The notes below the pieces were generated by a model. It saw nothing but the letters and a program-made list of their open reading frames with translations, was not told where the DNA came from and did not search any database. 10,291 bases of DNA, taken from the NCBI GenBank assembly GCA_023428465.1, contig JAEYXM010000098.1, forward strand, positions 1 to 10,291, written 5' to 3'. The number at the start of each line of letters is the position of its first letter. Position 1 is the stretch's first letter. This DNA comes from Actinomycetes bacterium. GTDB taxonomy: Bacteria; Actinomycetota; Actinomycetes; Actinomycetales; Cellulomonadaceae. Position numbers and translations under genes: made by a program. Positions 1 through 5,575 of this stretch are shown here, piece after piece.

Positions 1-676
1 CACCCGGCCTGCGGCGCAGCACCAGCCCCGCCGCGGCGGCCGGCAGGCACGGCAGGACGGCGGCGGCACCGGCCACCCCGAGCACGTCCTGCCCGGTGAG
101 CACGAGCACCCGTGCACCTGCCACGAGGTCCGCGAGCGCCGGGTCGCCCCGCAGCGCGCATTCCGGGACATCGGCGACGACGTCGGCCCCGGACGCGAGC
201 AGCCCCGACCACACGGCCCGCAGGGCGTCCACCGGCACCGACACCGAGCGGGACGCCGGCACCGCCACCGCGTCGAGTGCGCCGTCGCCGAACCGCCCGC
301 CGCCCACGCCGGCGAGCGCGTCGTCCCGCGCGGGCACCCACGACCCCGAGGACGCCGACCGGTCACCGCTCAGCACCTCCACGCCCCGCCAGCGCGGCAG
401 CAGCCCGTCGAGGTCGCCCGGCGTGAGGGTGCCGCGCGCCCGCGCGAGATCCGGCCACCGCGCGCCCACCGCCCCCTCGATCCCGAGGAGCACGTCGATG
501 CCGCCCCGGTCCACGTCGAGGTCCACCAGGGCCACCCGGCGGCCGGCGGCCACGCGCTCTCGGGCGAGCAGCGCCGCGAGGGTGGAGGTGCCCACCCCGC
601 CGACGGCGCCGACCACCACCGTCGCCGTGGCGACCGGACGCCCCGCCCGGAACCCCGCACGCCGTCTGCCTCGCAC
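1..676 (-). CDS. ssd: Ssd/CpaE-like P-loop ATPase (septum site-determining protein family), 3' end outside window
   Basis: Reverse-strand frame of 225 codons, open to the left edge. It carries a MinD/CpaE-type nucleotide-binding core: a glycine-rich loop GAVGGVGTSTLAALLA (residues 23-38), a VALVDLDVDRGGIDVLLGIEG segment in two parts (48-68) typical of CpaE/Ssd proteins, and VVADVPE (166-172) at the second Walker-type aspartate. Both lysines of the deviant Walker A (KGGxGKS/T) are replaced, which is common in Ssd and leaves ATPase activity doubtful. The family is linked to septum placement and to tad/Flp pilus loci in actinomycetes. The GTG at 676 is chosen because GGAGGAGG lies 4 nt upstream in the right frame; a GTG at 721 is possible. 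The P-loop starts about 20 residues in, so the N-terminal receiver-like region of longer Ssd proteins is missing. The divergent HAD-IB neighbour supports the call. Confidence 0.8.
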   Translation of the reverse strand, partial: MRGRRRAGFRAGRPVATATVVVGAVGGVGTSTLAALLARERVAAGRRVALVDLDVDRGGIDVLLGIEGAVGARWPDLARARGTLTPGDLDGLLPRWRGVEVLSGDRSASSGSWVPARDDALAGVGGGRFGDGALDAVAVPASRSVSVPVDALRAVWSGLLASGADVVADVPECALRGDPALADLVAGARVLVLTGQDVLGVAGAAAVLPCLPAAAAGLVLRRRPG

Positions 677-780
677 ACCGCCTCCTCCGCGCCCGCACTC
701 ATCCCGCGCACCGCCCGCCACCCCACGCCCGTCGCGCAGACCAGGGTGCGGTGGCCGCGGCCCGGGGCGACGGGCGGGAC

Positions 781-835
781 CGCGCCGCCTGTGGAGAGCG
801 GCGCGCGGTCGGGCCCTGTGGACGCCGGGCCCGAC
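781..835. repeat. Two tandem perfect inverted repeats with similar loops
   Basis: First repeat: CGCGCCGC (781-788) and GCGGCGCG (798-805), 8 bp with a 9-nt loop. Second: GTCGGGCCC (808-816) and GGGCCCGAC (827-835), 9 bp with a 10-nt loop. They are 2 bp apart and both loops contain TGTGGA (790-795 and 817-822). They lie upstream of both divergent genes and could be operators or leader hairpins of the ssd transcript. The function is unknown. Confidence 0.5.
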
Positions 836-858
836 GACGTCCCATGGACGCCCGACAC

Positions 859-950
859 CACCCCGGCGCACCCCTCCACCGCCAGCCGCCAGCACCCCGG
901 CGCGCCCCTGCGCCGTCCGCCCGTCAGCACCCCGGCCCACCCGGCGGGGC
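859..950. repeat. Imperfect tandem repeat, about 2.7 copies of 34-35 bp
   Basis: Copies begin with CACCCCGGC at 859, 893 and 928. The first two share CACCCCGGCGC, CCCCT and the closing CAG, while the third diverges after about 15 bases. The base composition is very C-rich on the plus strand. It may be local duplication in low-complexity DNA; no function is evident. Confidence 0.45.
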
Positions 951-965
951 TCACACCCCACCCGC

Positions 966-993
966 TACCCTCGACCGTGACGACGGAGGGAGG
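966..993 (+). promoter_or_regulatory. Probable -10 box and ribosome-binding site of the HAD gene
   Basis: TACCCT at 966-971 fits the actinobacterial -10 pattern TAnnnT and would start a transcript near 978. GGAGGGAGG at 985-993 is a strong Shine-Dalgarno sequence 8 nt before the ATG at 1002. No clear -35 box is visible. TACCCT recurs upstream of the gene starting at 6406, and TACCGT upstream of the hydrogenase. Confidence 0.5.
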
Positions 994-1001
994 CGCTCGG
1001 C

Positions 1002-1790
1002 ATGGCTCGCACGGCCGCCTTTTTCGACCTGGACAAGACGATCATCGCGACGTCGTCGGTCACGGCGTTCTCGAAGCCGTTCTTCGCCGGCGGGCTGATC
1101 ACCCGGCGGGACGTCCTGCGCGCGGCCTACGCCCAGTTCCTCTTCACGCTCGGCCGCGCCGACGCCGACCAGACCGAGCGCCTGCGCCTGTTCATGTCCT
1201 CGATGGTGAAGGGCTGGGACGTCGCGCAGGTCTCCCAGATCGTCTCCGAGACGCTGCACCAGCACATCGAGCCGACCGTCTACGCCGAGGCGCTCGCGCT
1301 CATGGAGGACCACCGCGCGGCCGGGCGCGACGTCGTCATCGTGTCCGCCTCGGGCGCGGAGGTCGTCGAGCCGATCGCCCGGATGCTCGGCGCGGACCAC
1401 GTCATCGCGACCCGCATGGCGATCGAGAACGGCCGCTACACGGGCGAGCTGGCCTACTACAACTACGGCGAGAACAAGGCCGCGGCGATCGCCGAGCTGG
1501 CCACGGAACGCGGCTACGACCTGGCGGACTGCTACGCGTACTCCGACTCCGAGACCGACGCCCCGATGCTCGACCTGGTGGGCCACGGCTTCGCCGTGAA
1601 CCCCGACCGGGCCCTGCGCCGCATGGCCGCCGAGCACGGCTGGGACGTCCTCACGTTCGTGCGACCGGTCGCGCTCCGGCCGTCGTTCCCGCCGCCGGAG
1701 CGCTCGGTTCCCGCGATCGCGGTCGTCGCCGCAGGGGTCGTCGCGACGATCCTCCTGGTGCGTCGACACCGTCGCCGTCGCCTCGCCTGA
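1002..1790 (+). CDS. HAD-IB family hydrolase (SerB-like phosphatase) with C-terminal membrane anchor
   Basis: A 262-residue protein of the haloacid-dehalogenase phosphatase superfamily, subclass IB, related to phosphoserine phosphatase SerB. All four HAD motifs are visible: DLDKT at 9-13 (nucleophile D9, acid/base D11), the VSASG serine loop at 114-118, the motif III lysine in ENKAA (K159), and SDSETD at 181-186 for magnesium binding. It should therefore be active on a phosphomonoester, but the substrate is not known; homologues are often called phosphoserine phosphatase without proof. Residues 236-253 form one hydrophobic helix followed by a run of Arg/His, so the protein is probably tail-anchored with its catalytic domain in the cytoplasm. 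It lies divergent from ssd, an arrangement shared with Rv3661/Rv3660c of M. tuberculosis. The ATG has a strong Shine-Dalgarno sequence. Confidence 0.9.
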   Translation: MARTAAFFDLDKTIIATSSVTAFSKPFFAGGLITRRDVLRAAYAQFLFTLGRADADQTERLRLFMSSMVKGWDVAQVSQIVSETLHQHIEPTVYAEALALMEDHRAAGRDVVIVSASGAEVVEPIARMLGADHVIATRMAIENGRYTGELAYYNYGENKAAAIAELATERGYDLADCYAYSDSETDAPMLDLVGHGFAVNPDRALRRMAAEHGWDVLTFVRPVALRPSFPPPERSVPAIAVVAAGVVATILLVRRHRRRRLA

Positions 1791-1832
1791 GCGCCCGCCA
1801 CGGGCCGGGCCCCCGCGCCCGACGACGATCAC

Positions 1833-1878
1833 ATGGCGAGCGGTTCCCTCTCGCCATCCGGGACACTCTCGCGGTGTC
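1833..1878 (+). terminator. Possible terminator hairpins after the HAD gene
   Basis: ATGGCGAG (1833-1840) and CTCGCCAT (1850-1857) form a perfect 8-bp stem with a 9-nt loop. GACAC (1862-1866) and GTGTC (1874-1878) form a second, weaker stem followed by TT. They lie 43-88 bp past the HAD stop codon. There is no U-tract, so termination here is only suggested. Confidence 0.35.
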
Positions 1879-1917
1879 TTCGCAGGTCAGAGCCCTGGGC
1901 GGGTGAAGAGCCGCGCA

Positions 1918-1945
1918 TCACTTCCCCTGACCGGCGCGGTAGCGT
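1918..1945 (+). promoter_or_regulatory. Candidate promoter for the small RNA
   Basis: TAGCGT at 1940-1945 matches the TAnnnT -10 pattern. TCACTT at 1918-1923, 16 bp upstream, is a weak -35. The predicted start is near 1952, eight bases before the long-range pairing of the candidate RNA begins. A GTGA-N11-TCAC element (1903-1921) overlaps the -35. Confidence 0.4.
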
Positions 1946-1951
1946 AGAAAG

Positions 1952-2111
1952 GAATCACAACAGCACATCGAGGAAGTCGAGAACCCACGCGCGACCAGTC
2001 CGCGAGAGGACCTGCCGACCGGGCTTGCCCGTTGCGGCACGATTCGAGCAGCGCCTGATACCTCGACTCCTGTGCTGTCGACGACGGCGTCCCGCACGGG
2101 GCGCCGTCGTT
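1952..2111 (+). ncRNA. Candidate structured small RNA (about 160 nt), family not recognised
   Basis: The ends pair over a long distance. Bases 1960-1967 pair with 2071-2078 (8 bp), 1972-1974 with 2068-2070 (3 bp), and 1976-1981 with 2062-2067 (6 bp): 17 pairs, broken only by a 4-nt and a 1-nt bulge. Near the middle, CGGG-CTTG-CCCG (2020-2031) forms a tetraloop hairpin, extended across an internal loop by TGCCG/CGGCA (2013-2017 and 2035-2039). GTCC/GGAC (1998-2001 and 2008-2011) could form a side stem. A -10 box lies just upstream and an intrinsic-terminator hairpin starts 2 nt after the closing stem. The rod shape with closed ends resembles 6S RNA in outline, but I recognise no family consensus. 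It could instead be a short element with terminal inverted repeats. No plausible protein is encoded. Confidence 0.45.
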
Positions 2112-2115
2112 CGTG
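2081..2115 (+). terminator. Intrinsic terminator of the candidate small RNA
   Basis: ACGACGGCG (2081-2089) pairs with CGCCGTCGT (2102-2110). A T·G wobble and CCC/GGG continue the stem to a GCAC loop (2094-2097), giving 13 pairs. The following bases, TCGTG, are only mildly T-rich. The hairpin lies immediately after the closing stem of the candidate RNA and ends before the oppositely directed hydrogenase terminator. Confidence 0.55.
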
Positions 2116-2141
2116 TCCGGGGCAGGTCAGCACCCCCGCAC

Positions 2142-2185
2142 CACGGCGAGGGCCCCGGCGCAGTCGCGCCGGGGCCCTCGCCGTG
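2142..2185 (-). terminator. Strong hairpin terminator of the hydrogenase gene
   Basis: A perfect 20-bp inverted repeat (2142-2161 and 2166-2185) with a 4-nt loop, starting 10 bp past the hydrogenase stop codon. It has no U-tract, as is usual for GC-rich actinobacterial terminators. Being symmetrical, it may also stop plus-strand transcripts from the small-RNA side. Confidence 0.85.
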
Positions 2186-2195
2186 AGTCCGTCCG

Positions 2196-5100
2196 TCAGT
2201 CGCGGAACGGGGCGTAGCTCGTGTGGAGCAGGTGGTGGGCCCGCTCCGAGTTGGGCTCGCCGTAGTACTCGTCGTAGAGCCGGAGGATGTCCGGGTTCTC
2301 CTGCGACTTGCGGTACGTGGAGCTCTTGTCGATGTCGACGAGCAGGTTCTGCCGGGCGGACATCTTGCCGACGAAGTCGGGCACCGGGTGGCCGGCACCG
2401 TTGATGCAGCCGCCAGGGCAGGCCATGACCTCGATGAGGTCGTAGCCGACGTCGTCGCCCGCCGCGATCCGCTTGGCGACGGCGGCGACGTTGTTGAGGC
2501 CGGAGATGACCGCGACGCGCACCTTGGTGCCGCCCGCCTCGTACGTGGCCTCCTTGATGCCCTCGAAGCCGCGCACCTCCTCGAAGTCGACGTCGGCGAC
2601 CGGCTCGCCCGTGAGCTTCTCGACGGCCATGCGCAGCGCGGCCTCGGCCACACCGCCCGAGGCACCGAAGAGGACGCCCGCGCCGGTGACGCGGCGGTAC
2701 GGCTCGTCGAACTCCATGGGCTCGATGTCCTGCGGCTTGAGGTGGAGCATCTCGACCATCTCGAGGAACTCGGTGGTCGTGAGCACGGCGTCGACGTCCC
2801 GGATGCCCTCGGGGGCGAACTCCGGACGAGCGGCCTCGTACTTCTTGGCCATGCAGGGGACGATCGAGACGACGTACAGGTCGTCGAGGCTGATGCCTGC
2901 CTGCTGGGCGAAGTGGTTCTTCACCGTCGAGCCCATCATCTGCTGCGGCGACTTGCAGCTCGACAGGTGCGGGATCAGCTCGGGGTAGCGACGCTCCACC
3001 AGGTTGACCCAGCCGGGGCAGCAGGACGTGAACTGCGGCATGACGCCGTCGGTGCCCACCCGGTTCAGGAACTCGGTGGTCTCCTCCATGATCGTGAGGT
3101 CGGCGGAGAAGGTGAAGTCGAAGACCTTGTCGAACCCGACCTTGCGCATGAGGCCCGCGATGAAGCCGGAGGCCTGCTCGACGGTGAGGTCGTACTCCTC
3201 CGCGATGACGGTCCGCACGGCCGGCGCGACGAACCCGACGACGACCTTCGAGGAGTCGTTGATCGCCGTGAAGACGTCGCCACGCTCGCGCTTGTAGTCC
3301 AGCGCACCGCACGGGCACGCCCGCACGCACTGGCCGCAGGAGACGCAGTCGGTCATCGAGAGCGGCTCGCCGTTGTGCGTGCCGACCGTCAGGCGACCCT
3401 CGTGGAACTGGTACGCCAGGACGCCGACGCCCTCGATCTCGGCGCATGCGGCGACGCAGCGGCCGCAGGAGATGCACTTGTTGTTGTCGCGGACGATGAA
3501 CGGGTGGTCCTCGACGATCGGGGTGTACGGCCGGATGTGCAGCGGCGTCGCGAACTGCACGCCGTGCGAGCTGGCCTCGTTGCGCAGGGCGCAGTGGTTC
3601 TGCTTCGAGCAGCCGCACTTGAGGCAGCGGGCCGCCTCGGCCCGGGCCTGCTCCTCCGTGAGGCCCTTCTCGACCTCGACGAAGCTGTGGATCCGGTCGT
3701 CGACGGCGAGGGCGTTCATCCGCTCGCGCGCCAGGTTCGGGAAGTCGGCGAACTCCGCCTGCGGGAGGTCCTCGAGCGTCCCGCGGCTGCAGGCGTAGTC
3801 CTCCGCCGACGGGCGGACGTAGCCGCGCATCACGAACTCGTCGATCGCGCGGGCGGCACGGCGCCCGGCGGCCACGGCCTGGATGACGGTCGCCGGACCG
3901 GTCACGCAGTCACCACCGGAGAAGATCTTCTGCTCCGACGACTGCATGGTGTGACCGTCGACGTCGATGTCGCCCCACTTGTTGAGGCGGACCGGCAGGT
4001 CGTTGTAGAGGAACGTGGTGTCCGTCGTCTGGCCGATCGCACCGATGACGTAGTCGGCGTCGATGACGAAGTCGCTGCCCTCGACCATGACGGGACGACG
4101 GCGGCCGGAGCGGTCGGGCTCGCCGAGCTCCATGCGCACGCAGTGCAGCTGCTTGCGGCCCTCTGCCATCGTGATCTTGGTGGGCGCCGTGAGGAAGATC
4201 ATCTCGATCCCCTCGTGCAGCGCCTCCTCGACCTCGAACGGCTCGGCCGGCATCTCGTCGCGCGTGCGGCGGTAGACGAGCTTGACGTTCTTGGCGCCCA
4301 TGCGCAGGGCGGTGCGAGCGCAGTCGATGGCCGTGTTGCCACCACCGATGACGACGACGGTGTCGCCCAGGTCGACGTGCGCGCCCTTGGTGACGTGGCG
4401 CAGGTAGTCGATGCCGAGCTCGACGCCCTCGAGGTGCTCGCCGTCGATCCGCAGGGGCGAGGCGCGCCACGAGCCGATGGCCAGGTAGACGGCGTCGAAG
4501 TCGCGGCGGAGCTCGTCGAGGCTGAGGTGCGTGCCGAGCGCCTTGCCGGTGACGATCTGGACGCCCAGGTCCTTCATGAGCTGGATCTCGGCATCGAGCG
4601 TGGCCTTGGGGAGGCGGTACTCGGGGATCCCGTAGCGCATCATGCCGCCGGCGTAGTCCTGCTTCTCGAAGACCGTGACCGTGTGGCCGTTGATGGCGCT
4701 GTAGTACGCGGTCGACAGACCCGACGGGCCGGCGCCGATGACGGCGATCCGCTTCCCGGTGGGTTCGGCGACGCGCGGCGCCCACTGCTCGTCCTGGGCC
4801 ATGTCCCAGTCGGAGGCGAAGCGCTTGACGTAGTTGATGGCGACGGGCTCGTCGACGAGGTTGCGGCGGCAGGCCGCCTCACAGGGGTGCGGACAGACGC
4901 GGCCGCAGACCGAGGGGAACGGGTTGCGGTCCTTGATGACGCGCAGCGCGGCGGCGTAGTTGCCGTCCGCGACGTGCGACAGGTACGTCTGGATCTCGAT
5001 GTTCGCGGGGCAGGTCTGCTCGCACGGGGCGACGCAGTCCGCGTTGTGGTCGCAGAGCATCTGCTCGAGGCGCACCTTGCGGTACTCCTCCAGACGCTCG

Positions 5101-5369
5101 GAGTGGGTCGTGATCGTCATGCCCGCCTGGATGGGGGTGACGCACGCCTTGACGTCCCGCGGGTTGTCCTCGCCGACCTCGACGACGCACAGGCCGCAGT
5201 TGCCGTTGGACCGCTCCAGGCGGATGTCGTGACACAGCGAGGGGATCTCGATCCCCTCCATGACCAGCGACTCCAGGATCGACAGGCCACCATGGGCCTC
5301 GATCTCCCGGTCGTTCACCTTGACGGTGACGCGGTCGTTCTCCGAAAGCTCGCGCACGCAGACCTCCAT
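2196..5369 (-). CDS. Fused NAD(P)H oxidoreductase/[FeFe]-hydrogenase (GltD-type flavoprotein plus H-cluster domain)
   Basis: A 1057-residue multidomain protein, numbered from the ATG at 5369. It starts with a [2Fe-2S] ferredoxin domain (C46, C58, C61, C76). A GltD/DPYD-type Fe-S helical region follows (C112, C116, C120; C155, C159, C163, C167). The flavoprotein part has GAGPSG (212-217) for FAD, GGGNTAID from 342 with VYRRTRDEMPA (365-375) for NAD(P)H, and FSGGDC (483-488). Then come a CxxCxC cluster site (582-593) and two [4Fe-4S] sites (632-642, 675-685). The H-cluster domain has TSCCPGW (781-787), VPCMAKKYE (837-845) and MACPGGC (982-988), so all four cluster cysteines are present, and it ends with the hydrogenase small-subunit-like tail. 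It should couple NAD(P)H with H+/H2 in the cytoplasm; direction and cofactor are not proven. It resembles the glutamate-synthase-linked group A [FeFe]-hydrogenases. Maturation genes are absent here. A GTG at 5357, with GGAGG 5 nt upstream, is a serious alternative start. Confidence 0.93.
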   Translation of the reverse strand: MEVCVRELSENDRVTVKVNDREIEAHGGLSILESLVMEGIEIPSLCHDIRLERSNGNCGLCVVEVGEDNPRDVKACVTPIQAGMTITTHSERLEEYRKVRLEQMLCDHNADCVAPCEQTCPANIEIQTYLSHVADGNYAAALRVIKDRNPFPSVCGRVCPHPCEAACRRNLVDEPVAINYVKRFASDWDMAQDEQWAPRVAEPTGKRIAVIGAGPSGLSTAYYSAINGHTVTVFEKQDYAGGMMRYGIPEYRLPKATLDAEIQLMKDLGVQIVTGKALGTHLSLDELRRDFDAVYLAIGSWRASPLRIDGEHLEGVELGIDYLRHVTKGAHVDLGDTVVVIGGGNTAIDCARTALRMGAKNVKLVYRRTRDEMPAEPFEVEEALHEGIEMIFLTAPTKITMAEGRKQLHCVRMELGEPDRSGRRRPVMVEGSDFVIDADYVIGAIGQTTDTTFLYNDLPVRLNKWGDIDVDGHTMQSSEQKIFSGGDCVTGPATVIQAVAAGRRAARAIDEFVMRGYVRPSAEDYACSRGTLEDLPQAEFADFPNLARERMNALAVDDRIHSFVEVEKGLTEEQARAEAARCLKCGCSKQNHCALRNEASSHGVQFATPLHIRPYTPIVEDHPFIVRDNNKCISCGRCVAACAEIEGVGVLAYQFHEGRLTVGTHNGEPLSMTDCVSCGQCVRACPCGALDYKRERGDVFTAINDSSKVVVGFVAPAVRTVIAEEYDLTVEQASGFIAGLMRKVGFDKVFDFTFSADLTIMEETTEFLNRVGTDGVMPQFTSCCPGWVNLVERRYPELIPHLSSCKSPQQMMGSTVKNHFAQQAGISLDDLYVVSIVPCMAKKYEAARPEFAPEGIRDVDAVLTTTEFLEMVEMLHLKPQDIEPMEFDEPYRRVTGAGVLFGASGGVAEAALRMAVEKLTGEPVADVDFEEVRGFEGIKEATYEAGGTKVRVAVISGLNNVAAVAKRIAAGDDVGYDLIEVMACPGGCINGAGHPVPDFVGKMSARQNLLVDIDKSSTYRKSQENPDILRLYDEYYGEPNSERAHHLLHTSYAPFRD

Positions 5370-5410
5370 GTCGTGCTCTCGTACACGCCGCGGCACGAGA
5401 ACCTGGCCGC

Positions 5411-5426
5411 CCCTCTGCGCAGAGGG
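5411..5426. promoter_or_regulatory. Perfect 16-bp palindrome in the hydrogenase leader
   Basis: CCCTCTGCGCAGAGGG is perfectly self-complementary. It lies about 40 bp before the hydrogenase ATG and 3 bp from a second palindrome (5430-5443). In RNA it would form a 6-bp hairpin with a GCGC loop. It could be a repressor operator or a leader structure; it does not match the Rex or FNR consensus that I know. Confidence 0.5.
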
Positions 5427-5429
5427 TGG

Positions 5430-5443
5430 TGCCGACGTCGGCA
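5430..5443. promoter_or_regulatory. Perfect 14-bp palindrome at the predicted hydrogenase transcription start
   Basis: TGCCGACGTCGGCA is perfectly self-complementary and starts directly downstream of the predicted transcription start (about 5445 on the minus strand). That is a typical repressor position. The regulator is unknown. Confidence 0.5.
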
Positions 5444-5451
5444 ACAAGGTC

Positions 5452-5488
5452 ACGGTAGGGGGGGCATCAGGGCCCGACTTCGGACTTC
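5452..5488 (-). promoter_or_regulatory. Probable hydrogenase promoter
   Basis: On the minus strand TACCGT (5457 down to 5452) fits a -10 box, with a predicted start near 5445 and a leader of about 76 nt. The -35 position falls on the second copy of a direct repeat GAAGTC (5488-5483 and 5481-5476, 7-bp period), which might bind an activator. The leader also contains TCTCGT and ACGAGA, which could pair and cover the weak GAGAG ribosome-binding site before the ATG. Confidence 0.4.
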
Positions 5489-5575
5489 AGACCCAGGTGG
5501 GACGATTTCGTGGGGGGAATGGGCGCGCAGATTCGCCCGGAGCCCGCGCCCGGGGGTACGCGGCCAGGCGCGCGC

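Larger units (their letters stand above)
677..1001. other. Divergent intergenic region between ssd and the HAD hydrolase gene (325 bp)
   Basis: No convincing gene. The region holds two adjacent inverted repeats (781-805 and 808-835), an imperfect tandem repeat (about 859-950) and the probable promoter and ribosome-binding site of the HAD gene. Open frames crossing it do not look like protein and run straight into neighbouring genes in other frames. It presumably carries the start signals of both divergent genes. Confidence 0.6.

Noticed and set aside
370..702. ATG at 702 (minus) as the start of ssd
   Set aside because: The reading MSAGAEEAV looks natural but is out of frame with the P-loop and has no Shine-Dalgarno sequence. 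The GTG at 676 is in frame with GGAGGAGG. A sequencing frameshift could revive it.
790..823. TGTGGA/TGTGGAC motifs as DnaA boxes
   Set aside because: At best 7 of 9 bases match TGTGGACAA, only two copies, and no replication genes are nearby.
859..950. Repeats between ssd and the HAD gene as a CRISPR array
   Set aside because: Copies are contiguous and imperfect without spacers, and there are no cas genes.
96..980. Plus-strand open frame opposite ssd
   Set aside because: Ser/Pro/Thr/Arg-rich low-complexity translation; the minus-strand frame has the P-loop and CpaE-type motifs.
746..1906. Plus-strand open frame covering the HAD gene in another frame
   Set aside because: The translation is Arg/Pro/Ala-rich without motifs, and the overlapping frame at 1002-1790 has all HAD motifs and a ribosome-binding site.
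1960..2078. Short mobile element (MITE) bounded by the 17-bp imperfect inverted repeats
   Set aside because: No target-site duplication is visible at the ends, and a promoter and terminator frame the region as expected for an RNA gene. It is kept only as an alternative.
1833..2186. 117-codon plus-strand open frame in the HAD-hydrogenase gap
   Set aside because: Arg/Ser/Pro-rich with poor codon bias; it crosses a promoter-like element, long-range RNA pairing and two terminators.
5367..5453. GTG at 5453 as start of the hydrogenase gene
   Set aside because: It overlaps the probable -10 box, and the added 28 residues have no resemblance to a ferredoxin N-terminus.
5370..5575. Rex- or FNR-type binding site upstream of the hydrogenase gene
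   Set aside because: No TTGTGAA...TTCACAA or TTGAT...ATCAA dyad is present; the palindromes found are unrelated to those consensus sequences.
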